From Mesorhizobium amorphae (lineage in GTDB: Bacteria; Pseudomonadota; Alphaproteobacteria; Rhizobiales; Rhizobiaceae): DNA of 64,000 bases. Positions 44,225-53,583 of the stretch are shown here, piece by piece. The notes under the pieces are model-generated. The model did no database searches, was not told the origin of the DNA, and saw only the letters and a list, made by a program, of their open reading frames with translations. A program made the translations under genes and the position numbers. The stretch is taken from contig NZ_JHQS01000015.1 of assembly GCF_014843845.1 (NCBI RefSeq), positions 186,001 through 250,000 of the forward strand, written 5' to 3'. Position 1 is the first letter of the stretch, and each line of letters opens with the position of its first letter.

Positions 44225-44866
44225 ATGGGCCGCTTCCTGCAGAACGCCGGGCTGGCCATCGGTCTGGCCGGGCTTGTCCTGCAGTTCTGCATCACCATCC
44301 CGGCGTCAATGGAAGCCGGCCGCAGCCTGCTCGGCTCCATCGTCTTCCTGTTCAGCTTCTTCACCATCCTGACCAACATCGGCGCGGTGCTCGTCCACAC
44401 CTCGCTGCTGTCGTCCAGCGGCTATGCCTGGCTGCCGGCCTTTGCCGGGCCACGGATACGAGCCGGCGTGGCGATCGCCATCACGCTGGTCTTCATCGTC
44501 TACGCAACGGTCCTGGCGCAGCTTTGGCAGCCGCAGGGGCTGTTCCTGCTTTGCGACGTCCTGCTGCACTATGTGACGCCGGTGCTGTTCGTGCTGTGGT
44601 GGCTTATCGCCGGCGCCGACGGCACGACGCGCTTGAGCGACATTTCCTGGTGGATGGTTTATCCGATCGCCTACCTGATCTATGCGCTGGCGCGCGCGCC
44701 GTTCGCCGGCGAAGTGCCCTACCCGTTCCTCGACGTTGCCAAGAACGGCGCGGCCAGCGTCGCTGTTTCGGCGCTGGCCGTGACTGGACTTTTTCTGGTG
44801 CTGTGCATCGTCGCCGTCCTGGCCGACCACGCTGTGGCGCGCGCCACGGGATCAAAAGCCCGCTAG
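44225..44866 (+). CDS. Pr6Pr-family membrane protein
   Basis: 213 residues and six predicted membrane helices, matching the Pr6Pr family (related to the FAR-17a/AIG1 group): FLFSFFTILTNIGAVLVHTSLL, LFLLCDVLLHYVTPVLFVLWWL with the family His, and WWMVYPIAYLIYALARAP. AIG1-type proteins in eukaryotes hydrolyse fatty-acid esters of hydroxy fatty acids using Thr and His; whether this copy does is unknown. It starts four bases after the lipoprotein gene. Confidence 0.85.
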   Translation: MGRFLQNAGLAIGLAGLVLQFCITIPASMEAGRSLLGSIVFLFSFFTILTNIGAVLVHTSLLSSSGYAWLPAFAGPRIRAGVAIAITLVFIVYATVLAQLWQPQGLFLLCDVLLHYVTPVLFVLWWLIAGADGTTRLSDISWWMVYPIAYLIYALARAPFAGEVPYPFLDVAKNGAASVAVSALAVTGLFLVLCIVAVLADHAVARATGSKAR

Positions 44867-44897
44867 ACCTGCGCGGAAGGTGCGAGCCCGGCAGAGC

Positions 44898-45155
44898 TCA
44901 ATCCCAGAACGGCCTCAGGCCTTCGCGATGGGCATCGCAGCGCGAAACGCCGATGTCCTTGAGCTGCTCGTCGGTCATTTCCAACAAAGCCAGCCGGCTG
45001 CGCCGGCGCTCCAGCAGCCTGGCGACCCACATGGCGAGCGAGCGGACCATGAGCATGAGACGGCGGCCGTGGGTCGGCCGTGCCGACGGGCGTTGCGTCT
45101 GCCCGATCCATTCAGTTCCCGCGTAGCGAATTGTCTCGATTGTATCCATTGTCAT
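44898..45155 (-). CDS. DUF1127 protein, longer form
   Basis: 85 residues. A poorly conserved N-terminal third precedes a basic helix (SLAMWVARLLERRRSRLALL) and the DUF1127 hallmark EMTDEQLKDIGVSRCDA. The first ATG at 45155 is used; a second ATG two codons later may be the real one. It is transcribed divergently from the MocR-type regulator, with 87 bases between starts, suggesting control by that regulator. It is the third DUF1127 gene of the window. Confidence 0.8.
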   Translation of the reverse strand: MTMDTIETIRYAGTEWIGQTQRPSARPTHGRRLMLMVRSLAMWVARLLERRRSRLALLEMTDEQLKDIGVSRCDAHREGLRPFWD

Positions 45156-45187
45156 TCTGCCAAGTGTTGCAATTGTACCTATTTCTG

Positions 45188-45224
45188 TGCACCTTCGATA
45201 TGGATTGACTCATTGACCGGTGCA
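45188..45224. promoter_or_regulatory. Inverted repeat TGCACC / GGTGCA in MocR divergent region
   Basis: TGCACC at 45188-45193 and GGTGCA at 45219-45224 form an inverted repeat. ATTGTA/ATTGTC direct repeats flank it near 45170 and 45236. It is a candidate operator for the MocR-type regulator acting on both promoters. Confidence 0.35.
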
Positions 45225-45242
45225 ATATACAAAATTGTCACC

Positions 45243-46652
45243 ATGACAAATTGGCTTCCCGATCTCACCGCCGGCTCCGGCCCTCTCTACCAGCGTCTTG
45301 CTGACAGCATTGAGTCAGATATCGATCGCGGCGTCATCGACGTCGGGGCAAAACTACCGCCGCAGCGCGACCTCGCTTATGATATCGGCACCACCGTCGG
45401 CACCGTCGGCCGGGCCTACCAGTTGCTGCGCGAGCGCGGGCTGGTCAGCGGCGAGGTCGGCCGCGGCACCTACGTGCTCGCCCAGCAGTCTGAAACGAAG
45501 TCCGATCTCCCGCCGCCCGATGTGCAGGGCACGCGCTTTATCGACGCGCCGAGCGGCAAGCTGCGCTTCGACAGCACGGCCGCGCCCGACATCGGTCAGG
45601 GCGCCATCATCGCCGAAGTGCTGTCGCGCATAGCGCAGGAGCATCCGTACGACATTTCGAGCTACACGCGGGATTTCCCGGCGCGCTGGTACGAGGCCGG
45701 CGCCCGCTGGCTGTCGCGGAACTCGTTCAAACCGGCCGCCGATGCCATCGTGCCGACGCTCGGCACGCATGCGGCGGTGATGGCCGCCATCGCCGCGCTG
45801 ACCACGCCCGGCGACTATGTCGCCTTCGAGCACCTCACCTATTCGCAGATCTCGCGCAGCGCCGGCCTGATCGGCCGCAGGACCGTGCTGGTGGCATCCG
45901 ACGAGGGCGGCATCGATCCCGATGATTTCGAGCGCGTCTGCGCGCAAAAGCACCCGAAGATGATGTTTTTGATGCCGACGGCCAAGAACCCGACGCTGGT
46001 GACGCTGTCGGCGGATCGCCGGCAAGCGATCGCTCGCGTCGCTCGTGAGTACAATGTCGTGCTGATCGAGGACGATCTTTACGGCGACCTGACCGACGAT
46101 CCGACGCCGCTGCTCGCGGAATATGCGCCCGAAAGAACCATCGTTGCCGGCGGCCTGTCGAAATCGGTCGCGGCGGGCGTTCGCGGCGGCTGGCTCGCCT
46201 GTCCGCCGGCCTACCGCCATCGCATCCGCGTCGCCCACAAGATGATGACCGGCGGCCTCCCCTTCCTGCTGGCCGAGGTGGGCACAAGGCTTGTTCTGTC
46301 CGGCCAGGCCGGCGAGATCCGCAAGCGCTGCATCGCCGAAATCGGCGCGCGCATCGCCATCGTGCGCGAGACGCTCTCCGGTTTCGAATTCAGGGCCAAG
46401 GACAGCGTGCCTTTCGTCTGGCTTACCTTACCCGACCCCTGGCTTTCCGGCACCTTCAAGAATGCCTGCCTCGAGCATGGCGTGCTCATCGACGACGAGG
46501 ACGAGTTCAAGGCCGGCCGCTCCGAGCAGGTCTTCCACGGCGTGCGTTTTGGCGTTTCGCAGCCAAGGCAGAGCAAGGATGTCGCCGGCGGCGTCGCGGT
46601 GATCCGGCGCCTGCTAGAGGAAGGCCGCGCCGGCTACGACAGTTTTTCCTGA
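45243..46652 (+). CDS. MocR-type GntR regulator with aminotransferase domain
   Basis: 469 residues. Residues 1-80 hold a GntR winged helix (GPLYQRLADSIESDIDRGVI, AYDIGTTVGTVGRAYQLL, GEVGRGTYV). A linker leads to a fold-type I aminotransferase domain (residues about 110-465) with the PLP lysine in VAGGLSKSVAAGVRGGW and the Asp of LIEDDLYGDL. MocR proteins use PLP to sense a vitamin or amino compound and usually regulate a neighbour. Here the divergent gene encodes a DUF1127 protein, not a transporter or pdx gene. It is not PdxR on present evidence. Confidence 0.92.
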   Translation: MTNWLPDLTAGSGPLYQRLADSIESDIDRGVIDVGAKLPPQRDLAYDIGTTVGTVGRAYQLLRERGLVSGEVGRGTYVLAQQSETKSDLPPPDVQGTRFIDAPSGKLRFDSTAAPDIGQGAIIAEVLSRIAQEHPYDISSYTRDFPARWYEAGARWLSRNSFKPAADAIVPTLGTHAAVMAAIAALTTPGDYVAFEHLTYSQISRSAGLIGRRTVLVASDEGGIDPDDFERVCAQKHPKMMFLMPTAKNPTLVTLSADRRQAIARVAREYNVVLIEDDLYGDLTDDPTPLLAEYAPERTIVAGGLSKSVAAGVRGGWLACPPAYRHRIRVAHKMMTGGLPFLLAEVGTRLVLSGQAGEIRKRCIAEIGARIAIVRETLSGFEFRAKDSVPFVWLTLPDPWLSGTFKNACLEHGVLIDDEDEFKAGRSEQVFHGVRFGVSQPRQSKDVAGGVAVIRRLLEEGRAGYDSFS

Positions 46653-46715
46653 AACGGTCCGCGACCGACAGTTCGTCTTCTCTTGCTACGCAGCTTGGTC
46701 CTTGTGGAACCTCGG

Positions 46716-46880
46716 TCAGCCCTCGGCCTTGAAGTTCCTGGCTTCCTTCGCGCCCTTGTCCTTGCCGTGCTTCTCGGCCAGGTCTTTGGCCTGTTGCGGC
46801 GAAACGTCGGTGATTTCCGCAAGATGCATAGCCTCCTTGTCCGAGAGGCGATTGTCTTTCTTGCCTTGCTTGGTGGCCAT
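46716..46880 (-). CDS. Small hydrophilic protein
   Basis: 54 residues, very rich in Lys, Ala and acidic residues, with one probable helix (SDKEAMHLAEITDVSPQQAK). It has no signal peptide or recognised family, although the length and composition recall small rhizobial stress proteins. The ATG at 46880 with AGGAG upstream is preferred to longer forms. It lies alone between the MocR regulator and purL, with its promoter side facing purL. Confidence 0.6.
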   Translation of the reverse strand: MATKQGKKDNRLSDKEAMHLAEITDVSPQQAKDLAEKHGKDKGAKEARNFKAEG

Positions 46881-47067
46881 GTCCAAATCTCCTGATTGAT
46901 TGCAGACCCAACGGCCGGGATGCCATAGCGTTCCCCAACGGCTCCCGCTGCCCCTCTCACCCTTTGGTTTTCCGGCGTTTTTCGTCATTCGATGGGGTGT
47001 ATCGCGCGGAAGCTTGCGATAAGAGGGGACTCAAAATCCCCGCTCCCATGGACACAAATCGCCGCCC

Positions 47068-49299
47068 ATGACCATTTCCAATTCCGTGCCGATCACCCCG
47101 GAACTCATTGCCTCGCATGGGCTGAAGCCCGATGAATACCAGCGCATCCTCGACCTGGTCGGGCGCGAGCCGAGCTTCACCGAGCTCGGCATCTTCTCGG
47201 CGATGTGGAACGAGCACTGCTCCTACAAATCCTCGAAGAAATGGCTGCGCACGCTGCCCACCACCGGACCGCAGGTCATCCAGGGTCCGGGCGAGAATGC
47301 CGGTGTGGTCGACATTGGTGACGGCGACTGCGTCGTGTTCAAGATGGAGAGCCACAACCATCCGTCCTACATCGAGCCCTACCAGGGGGCGGCGACCGGC
47401 GTCGGCGGCATTTTGCGCGACGTCTTCACCATGGGCGCGCGGCCGGTCGCTGCGATGAACGCGCTGCGCTTCGGCGCCCCGGACCATCCCAAGACCAGGC
47501 ATCTCGTCGCCGGCGTGGTTTCCGGCGTTGGCGGCTACGGCAATTCCTTCGGCGTGCCGACGGTCGGCGGCGAGGTCAATTTCGACGCCCGCTACAATGG
47601 CAACATCCTGGTCAATGCCTTCGCTGCCGGCCTGGCCAAGACGGACGCCATCTTCCTGTCCGAGGCCAAGGGCGTCGGCCTGCCGGTCGTCTATCTCGGC
47701 GCCAAGACCGGCCGCGACGGCGTCGGTGGCGCAACCATGGCCTCGGCCGAATTCGACGACAAGATCGAGGAGAAGCGCCCGACCGTTCAGGTCGGCGACC
47801 CCTTCACCGAAAAGTGCCTGCTCGAAGCCTGCCTCGAACTGATGGCGTCCGGCGCGGTCATCGCCATCCAGGACATGGGTGCGGCCGGCCTCACCTGTTC
47901 GGCGGTCGAGATGGGCGCCAAGGGCGACCTCGGCATCGAGCTCGATCTCGACAAGGTGCCGGTGCGCGAGGAGCGCATGAGTGCCTATGAGATGATGCTG
48001 TCGGAGAGCCAGGAGCGCATGCTGATGGTGCTGCGCCCGGAAAAAGAGCAGGAAGCCGAGGCGATCTTCCACAAATGGGGTCTCGACTTCGCCATCGTCG
48101 GCAAGACCACCGATGATCTGCGTTTCCGTGTCATTCACCAGGGCGACGAAGTCGCCAATCTGCCGATCAAGGATCTCGGCGACCAGGCGCCCGAGTACGA
48201 TCGTCCGTGGGTCGAGCCCAAGAAGCCGGCGCCGCTGGCCGCCAACGACGCACCCAAGGCCGACGTCGCCGACGCGCTGCTCAAGATGCTTGGCGGGCCG
48301 GACCTCTCCTCGCGCCGCTGGGTGTGGGAGCAGTACGACACGCTGATCCAGGGCAATTCGCTGCAGCTTCCGGGCGGTGACGCCGGCGTTGTCCGCGTCG
48401 AAGGCCACCCGACCAAGGCGCTCGCCTTCTCCTCCGACGTGACGCCGCGCTATTGCGAGGCCGACCCGTATGAGGGCGGCAAGCAGGCGGTGGCCGAATG
48501 CTGGCGCAACCTGACCGCCACCGGGGCGCTGCCGCTGGCCGCCACCGACAACCTCAATTTCGGCAATCCGGAACGGCCCGAGATCATGGGCCAGTTGGTC
48601 GGCGCGGTGAAGGGCATCGGCGACGCCTGCCGCGCGCTCGGCTTCCCGATCGTCTCCGGCAACGTCTCGCTCTACAACGAAACCAATGGGCGCGGCATCC
48701 TGCCGACGCCGACCATCGGCGGCGTCGGGTTGATCGCCGACTGGTCGAAAATGGCGCGGATCGGCTTTGCCGCCGAAGGCCAGATGATCATACTGGTCGG
48801 TGCGCCGTCCATGTGGGGAACCCATCTCGGCCAGTCCGTCTATATGCGCGACATCCATGGCCGCGCGGACGGCCCGCCGCCGCCGGTCGACCTCGAGCAT
48901 GAAAAGCGCGTCGGCGATCATGTGCGCGCGCTGATCGCTTCCGGCGTGGTAACGGCGGCGCATGACGTCTCCGATGGCGGCATCGCCGTGGCGCTGGCCG
49001 AAATGGCGATGGCGTCGGGCATCGGCGCCACCGTTCCAGGGCTTAGCGGCTCCGACCCGATCCCGGTCTGGTTCGGCGAGGATCAGGGCCGCTACCTGCT
49101 GACGCTGTCGATCGACCCGCAGAGCGGCGAATGGGACAAGATTCGCGAAGACCAGGGCAAGCTCGGCATCTTCGCACCGTGGATCGGCTCGACCGGCGGC
49201 AGCGAATTGAAACTCGGCGAAGCACGCGCGATCCCGGTCAGCGACCTGACAGCCGCTCATGAAGGCTGGTTCCCGCGCTTCATGGATCAGGCCATTTGA
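47068..49299 (+). CDS. purL: FGAM synthase large subunit PurL
   Basis: 743 residues, the small (gram-positive/alphaproteobacterial) PurL that needs PurS and PurQ. Converts FGAR to FGAM with ATP. Motifs include the N-terminal [24 protein letters not shown] with the catalytic His, [35 protein letters not shown], and the second half [18 protein letters not shown] and [18 protein letters not shown]. No ribosome site is obvious at the ATG. A membrane-protein gene starts on the stop codon, and bolA follows. Confidence 0.97.
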   Translation: MTISNSVPITPELIASHGLKPDEYQRILDLVGREPSFTELGIFSAMWNEHCSYKSSKKWLRTLPTTGPQVIQGPGENAGVVDIGDGDCVVFKMESHNHPSYIEPYQGAATGVGGILRDVFTMGARPVAAMNALRFGAPDHPKTRHLVAGVVSGVGGYGNSFGVPTVGGEVNFDARYNGNILVNAFAAGLAKTDAIFLSEAKGVGLPVVYLGAKTGRDGVGGATMASAEFDDKIEEKRPTVQVGDPFTEKCLLEACLELMASGAVIAIQDMGAAGLTCSAVEMGAKGDLGIELDLDKVPVREERMSAYEMMLSESQERMLMVLRPEKEQEAEAIFHKWGLDFAIVGKTTDDLRFRVIHQGDEVANLPIKDLGDQAPEYDRPWVEPKKPAPLAANDAPKADVADALLKMLGGPDLSSRRWVWEQYDTLIQGNSLQLPGGDAGVVRVEGHPTKALAFSSDVTPRYCEADPYEGGKQAVAECWRNLTATGALPLAATDNLNFGNPERPEIMGQLVGAVKGIGDACRALGFPIVSGNVSLYNETNGRGILPTPTIGGVGLIADWSKMARIGFAAEGQMIILVGAPSMWGTHLGQSVYMRDIHGRADGPPPPVDLEHEKRVGDHVRALIASGVVTAAHDVSDGGIAVALAEMAMASGIGATVPGLSGSDPIPVWFGEDQGRYLLTLSIDPQSGEWDKIREDQGKLGIFAPWIGSTGGSELKLGEARAIPVSDLTAAHEGWFPRFMDQAI

Positions 49300-49823
49300 C
49301 CACCAAGCTGGCCGTCCGGGCGCTGCTCGCAGTCGTCTTCTGGCCGTCGCTGTTCTTCTTCTGGTTTCTCGGGCCGTTCGTCTTTTTCCTGCTGTCGACG
49401 ACCGGAAGCGAAGTTTGCCCCCGCCTGGAAACGCGGGCGGAGTTTCTTGCCGCGGCCAACGGCACGATTTTGATGTTGGCCGTCCAGAGCCTCGTCTATG
49501 CGGTGCCGATCCTGTGCCTGGTTCTCTGGCAACGGCTTGCACCGGAACCGGCGCGGGCACGGCACATCGTCACCTGCGTCAAGCTTTTTGCCGTTACCGT
49601 CGTCATCGGCGTGCTGTGGGCGTATGGCTCCTCGCTCGTCTGCGACGGCTATGGCCAGGCGTTTTTCTCGCCGCTCTGGCGGTGGACGAGTTTTCTTCCC
49701 ATCGTCAATGTTGTGATCAACGTTCCGCTTTATGTGCTGACCTTCAGCCTTGGCCGCGCCTTCTCGACACGCGAGGATATGCCCGCGGATGACGCGGTTC
49801 CTCCAGATCAGGACATTACCTGA
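49296..49823 (+). CDS. Four-pass membrane protein downstream of purL
   Basis: 175 residues with four predicted membrane segments: [54 protein letters not shown] and [20 protein letters not shown]. The family was not recognised. It begins with a TTG that overlaps the purL stop codon by three bases; no ATG fits. The acidic C-terminal tail should be cytoplasmic. It is inserted between purL and bolA, which are often direct neighbours in this group. Confidence 0.6.
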   Translation: MTTKLAVRALLAVVFWPSLFFFWFLGPFVFFLLSTTGSEVCPRLETRAEFLAAANGTILMLAVQSLVYAVPILCLVLWQRLAPEPARARHIVTCVKLFAVTVVIGVLWAYGSSLVCDGYGQAFFSPLWRWTSFLPIVNVVINVPLYVLTFSLGRAFSTREDMPADDAVPPDQDIT

Positions 49824-49916
49824 GCCTTCATTGGTCTTTGGCGCTGGCGGACGGAACTGCTTCAATCCGAACGAGAAAGGCTTTAGGCTCACCCCGACTC
49901 TCACTAGGATTTTGCC

Positions 49917-50150
49917 ATGGCAATGGACGCGCACGACATCGAACGGCTAATCAAGGAAGGCATCCCGGACGCCAAGGTGACGATCCGCGACCTCGCCGGC
50001 GATGGCGACCACTATGCGGCCGAAGTGGTGGCAGAGAGCTTTCGCGGCAAGAGCCGCGTCCAGCAGCACCAGATGGTCTATGACGCGCTGAAGGGCAATA
50101 TGGGCGGCGTGCTCCACGCACTCGCCCTACAGACCAGCGTCCCGGACTGA
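49917..50150 (+). CDS. BolA-family protein
   Basis: 77 residues with the BolA fold: DIERLIKEGIPDAKVTIRDLAG, then HYAAEVVAESFRGKSRVQQHQMVYDALKG with the conserved His of the variable loop and the final helix. BolA proteins bind [2Fe-2S] clusters together with monothiol glutaredoxins of the CGFS type; that partner is encoded by grxD at 53584. Start ATG at 49917 or two codons later. In many alphaproteobacteria grxD follows directly; here three minus-strand genes lie between. Confidence 0.93.
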   Translation: MAMDAHDIERLIKEGIPDAKVTIRDLAGDGDHYAAEVVAESFRGKSRVQQHQMVYDALKGNMGGVLHALALQTSVPD

Positions 50151-50168
50151 ATTTCCGGCCGGCGCGGG

Positions 50169-51368
50169 TCAGATCTTTACCAGCATCGCCGTCAGGTACA
50201 TGAAGCCAACTCCGGCCGCCAAACCAGCCATCGCGCTCGGTGCGAGCAAGGCGCGTGTGCCGTCGGTCCGCTGACGAAGCTGCATCGACACGAGCTCGAC
50301 GATCACCTGCAGGATTGCCCCGGCGCCGACCGCCAGCGCCAGCGCCGACCATTGCGGGGCATAGGCAAGGCTGCCGATCCACAGGCCGATCACGGCGGGG
50401 CCGCCCGCCAGCAGCGTCAGCGCGGCGAAGGTCCGCAATGGCGGCCGTTGCTTTAGGATCGGGGCGGCAATGCCGATACCCTCGGTGATGTTGTGCAGTG
50501 TGAAGCCGAGTACGAGGAAGGTGCCCAGCCCCGCCGCGCCCGAGGCGAAGGCGGCGCCGATCGCCAGCCCTTCGCCGAGATTGTGCAGGCCGATGCCGAG
50601 CGCGATGAAGGTGGCCAAAGCCAGGCCGGTCGGCGTTCCGCTCCGCCGGCCAGCGGCCATCAGCAGCAGGAAACTGGCTGCGGCGGCAAGCACGATCATC
50701 GTCGGTCCCTGGAACAGGGCGGCGGCCTCGCCGGCCAGTTCGAACGCATCCTCCAGGGCATCGACGAACAGGAAGGCGAGCAAGCCGACAGTGAGCGACA
50801 GAAGGAAGTCCATGCCGCTGCGTCCAACGCCGCGGAGCGCGGGATAGAACATCAGGCCGATCGCCACGGGCAGGATGCCGACGAAGGCGCCAAGCACCGC
50901 CTGCGCGGCGAAGCTCAGCGAATCGCGTGTCGGCGTTGGTACGGCGACGGCGATCTCATGCCCGAACGTCGTCCCGGTGCTGGTCACGACGTTGATCGCA
51001 TGCGCCTCTCCCAGCACCCAGGGATATGGCAGGCTGATCCAGGCCGTGGCGCCGCGCGCGATCGGTCCCGGCGGATCCTGCGTGAACTGCCAGTAGGCAT
51101 CGTCGACCTGGACCTGCGCGATGGTCATCGGTTCCGATCCGCCGGCTCGGATGAGAACGCGGATGCCGTCCGCCCCCAGGATCGTCCGCTCGAAAGTGAG
51201 GTTCTCGACCGCCGGCGCGCCATTGCGGAAGCTCGACAGCGGGTCCGAGGAGACCAGCCAGGCGATGGCCAGCCCGAGCACGACGAGCGGCAGCGCGACC
51301 CAGAGCAGATAGGCCGACCTTGGGCGGTCGGCGCGCGTGTCGGCGGAAGTCCGGCTCAGATCGGTCAC
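50169..51368 (-). CDS. ZIP-family metal transporter with extra periplasmic domain
   Basis: 399 residues. An N-terminal membrane anchor (YLLWVALPLVVLGLAIAWLV) is followed by about 110 residues likely outside the membrane and beta-rich (DDAYWQFTQDPPGP, WISLPYPWVLGEAHAINVVT), then an eight-helix ZIP domain. The metal-binding helices are clear: ALGIGLHNLGEGLAIGAAF and GFTLHNITEGIGIAAP, with the H-N-x-x-E pattern of ZIP transporters for Zn, Fe or Mn. It overlaps the multicopper oxidase gene by four bases, so a metal oxidised or sequestered by that enzyme is a plausible substrate. The added domain is unusual for ZIP proteins. Confidence 0.88.
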   Translation of the reverse strand: MTDLSRTSADTRADRPRSAYLLWVALPLVVLGLAIAWLVSSDPLSSFRNGAPAVENLTFERTILGADGIRVLIRAGGSEPMTIAQVQVDDAYWQFTQDPPGPIARGATAWISLPYPWVLGEAHAINVVTSTGTTFGHEIAVAVPTPTRDSLSFAAQAVLGAFVGILPVAIGLMFYPALRGVGRSGMDFLLSLTVGLLAFLFVDALEDAFELAGEAAALFQGPTMIVLAAAASFLLLMAAGRRSGTPTGLALATFIALGIGLHNLGEGLAIGAAFASGAAGLGTFLVLGFTLHNITEGIGIAAPILKQRPPLRTFAALTLLAGGPAVIGLWIGSLAYAPQWSALALAVGAGAILQVIVELVSMQLRQRTDGTRALLAPSAMAGLAAGVGFMYLTAMLVKI

Positions 51369-52495
51369 GACACGGCCTCCACGACGTCGAACATGCCGGA
51401 CCAGCCGAGTTCAGTGAATTCCGACTGGTGAGGATGGAACATGTAGAGCCCTGGCTCATGCTCCCGGAAATGGAACTCGAGGATGCCGCGCTCGGCCTGG
51501 CACTGGGTGATCAAGTCGACCGTCTTGAGCGTGGGCGTGAGCGTCGTACCCTGATTGTAGTAGTCGAAGAAATTGGCATGCAGGTGGAAGGAGTTGATCG
51601 GGTCGAACTCGACGACATTGACGAGATAGATGCGGACCGGCTTGTCCTTCAGCACCCGGATCGGCTTCTTCGCATAGGCGTGAGCGACCGTGTTGACTGC
51701 GTAGACCTCGTTCTCATTGTCGAAGTTGGTGTCGAAGGCATTCATGACCATGACGAATTCCTGCCAGCCGGCATTCTCGGGCGTGCCGAGCAGGCGCGAG
51801 CGGGCGACCGCTTCGTGCTCCGGATGCCGGGCCGGATCGGGGTCGATCACGAAGGCGCCGTACATACCCTTCTGGATGTGCCGTTTCAGCGGTAGGGCGT
51901 GGCAGTGATAGAGATGACAGCCAAACGGCCTGGCATCGAACTCGTAGACGAACTCCTCGCCCGGCCCGATCAGGCCGGCGCCTGGAACGCCGTCCATGCG
52001 CGCGGCATGGATGCCGTGAAAATGCATCGAATGCGGATGCGAACCCTGGTTGCGGAAGACGATCTTCAAGCGCTCACCCTCGGTCGCACGTAAGGTCGGC
52101 CCCGGCACGCGGCCATTGTAGGTCCAGGCCGGGAACATGATGCCCGGCGCGATCTCTATCTCCTTGTCCTCGGCCGTGACCTCGAAGGTGCGAAGCGTCC
52201 GCCCGTCCGGCAGCATCGACACCGTCCCGGTATACCAGTCGCTCAGCAGCTTCGACGGATCGAAGCCGTTGCGGGCGTCATCGACCTCGCCGACCGTGAT
52301 CATCGAACCATGGGCCGAGAGATGCGCCGGCTGCGCTTCAGCGGCAGCGGCCGCCGGCATCTCGTGACCGGCGTGGCTTGTCTGCCCGCGGGCGGCACTC
52401 GCCGCGACCGCCGTGCCGCCGGCAGCCATAAGGCCACCGGCCAGAAGCAGCCTTCGATCGAGCTTTCGCTCCAGCAAGGATTTCGTTTCGCGCAT
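51365..52495 (-). CDS. Two-domain multicopper oxidase, Tat-exported
   Basis: 376 residues. A Tat-type signal (KLDRRLLLAGGLMAAGG) is followed by a His/Met-rich strip and two cupredoxin domains. Domain 1 holds the type 1 copper set and part of the trinuclear site: HPHSMHFHG (153-161), H197-C198-H199, H206 and M211. Domain 2 has only trinuclear-type ligands, H304/H306 and H354/H356, with Pro replacing the Cys. That is a C-type two-domain oxidase, not a nitrite reductase, since NirK lacks the H-C-H pattern. It could oxidise Cu(I), Fe(II) or Mn(II). It is coupled to the ZIP gene. Confidence 0.88.
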   Translation of the reverse strand: MRETKSLLERKLDRRLLLAGGLMAAGGTAVAASAARGQTSHAGHEMPAAAAAEAQPAHLSAHGSMITVGEVDDARNGFDPSKLLSDWYTGTVSMLPDGRTLRTFEVTAEDKEIEIAPGIMFPAWTYNGRVPGPTLRATEGERLKIVFRNQGSHPHSMHFHGIHAARMDGVPGAGLIGPGEEFVYEFDARPFGCHLYHCHALPLKRHIQKGMYGAFVIDPDPARHPEHEAVARSRLLGTPENAGWQEFVMVMNAFDTNFDNENEVYAVNTVAHAYAKKPIRVLKDKPVRIYLVNVVEFDPINSFHLHANFFDYYNQGTTLTPTLKTVDLITQCQAERGILEFHFREHEPGLYMFHPHQSEFTELGWSGMFDVVEAVS

Positions 52496-52543
52496 GCCTG
52501 CGTTCCTCCAGATCGCGGCAAGGATAGCGTATGCTTCAAGATT

Positions 52544-52555
52544 TAGCTATAGCTA
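52544..52555. promoter_or_regulatory. Palindrome TAGCTATAGCTA upstream of the oxidase gene
   Basis: A perfect 12-base palindrome in an AT-rich pocket about 50 bases before the multicopper oxidase start. The AGCTAT unit is also repeated in tandem. It is a candidate operator or -10 region; no known regulator site was matched with confidence. Confidence 0.4.
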
Positions 52556-52613
52556 TATTCGGCAGCGGCCAATTGACGCCGGACAGGGTAGACGAAAGCT
52601 TTTCTTTGGGAGG

Positions 52614-53420
52614 CTACCCCGCCGCAGGTCTCTTCGTCGAGACGGAGATGATCGGCCCCGCCGGATAATGTCCGCCGACGATCATCCGCTCGCCACCCGA
52701 CAGCGCCGAGACCGCGCCGTCGAGAAACAGCGCGTTGGGGCAGCCGAGCGCGTCGCGAAACAGCCGTGCGAAGCTGCCAAGGCTGACCGCCGAGCGCGAG
52801 ATCGCCAGCACGACCGTATTGCCGTCACGCACGCCGACACCGTTGCGGATGTAGCGCGACGTGCCATTCGGCTCGAAGCGCGGGTGAATCTGGCCGTCGA
52901 TGACCAGCATCGGCCCGGATTGCGTGGCAAACGCCACATCCGGCCTGGCGGCGGCATAGGCGCTCGCCTCCATGACCGCCGCCCTGCCATCCTTGCCGAT
53001 CAGAAACACGCCGTTCGGCTTGAGGAAGAAGTTGCCCTCGCCGTCGGCGAGGTTGAGCGGCGATTTTTGAATACGATCCTCTATCAGAAGGCCGACCGGC
53101 GTCAGGTCTTCGTGGTACATGCCGCCATTCATGGCGAGCAGCACCGGCCTGCCCTCACCCGCCATCGCTTTGTCGAAAGCCTGCAGCGAACCAAAGGGCT
53201 TGTCATCGGCGCCGTCATGGAAGACGCCGATGCTGTTGGTGCGAAGGTCGATCTCGCAGACGACATAGGACACGGCCTCGAAGCCGACATCCCGGCACGG
53301 TGCCGGCAGTTCGCCGCCGACGACCAGCGGCGGCGGCGCGGGGCGCCTGGACCACCAGGCCAGAGCCATCGCAGCCAGCAAGATGGCGATCAGGATCGCG
53401 GCGCCATATCGTCTTTTCAT
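52614..53420 (-). CDS. Phosphodiester glycosidase (NAGPA/DUF2233) family protein
   Basis: 268 residues with an N-terminal signal anchor ([17 protein letters not shown]), so the domain should face the periplasm. The NAGPA-type fold is shown by [63 protein letters not shown] and [12 protein letters not shown]. Relatives remove or cleave phosphodiester-linked sugars, and bacterial homologues may modify exopolysaccharide or wall polymers; the actual role is unknown. It lies about 120 bases upstream of the oxidase gene, with its own spacing, so co-transcription is possible but not certain. Confidence 0.85.
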   Translation of the reverse strand: MKRRYGAAILIAILLAAMALAWWSRRPAPPPLVVGGELPAPCRDVGFEAVSYVVCEIDLRTNSIGVFHDGADDKPFGSLQAFDKAMAGEGRPVLLAMNGGMYHEDLTPVGLLIEDRIQKSPLNLADGEGNFFLKPNGVFLIGKDGRAAVMEASAYAAARPDVAFATQSGPMLVIDGQIHPRFEPNGTSRYIRNGVGVRDGNTVVLAISRSAVSLGSFARLFRDALGCPNALFLDGAVSALSGGERMIVGGHYPAGPIISVSTKRPAAG

Positions 53421-53583
53421 CACGCCCCGGAGAAAGCAGTTGGCTCAGATGCTTGGCCCAACATCGGCGATCCTTTGCGCCATTTCCGCGGCGGCGGCGC
53501 AAACATCTTGTTTCGGTCAACCTATGGGTTTATTTGATGGCTATGTTTCGAGCCTGACTCCCACAGGCGTGAAAGGATTCTCC

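Noticed and set aside
46957-49560. 867-codon antisense frame across purL
   Set aside because: It mirrors the purL reading frame. The composition is Arg/His/Gly-rich with no domain.
51365-52495. Copper nitrite reductase (NirK)
   Set aside because: The H-C-H pattern and HPH in domain 2 fit a trinuclear-centre oxidase. NirK has a different type 2 site and no such motif.
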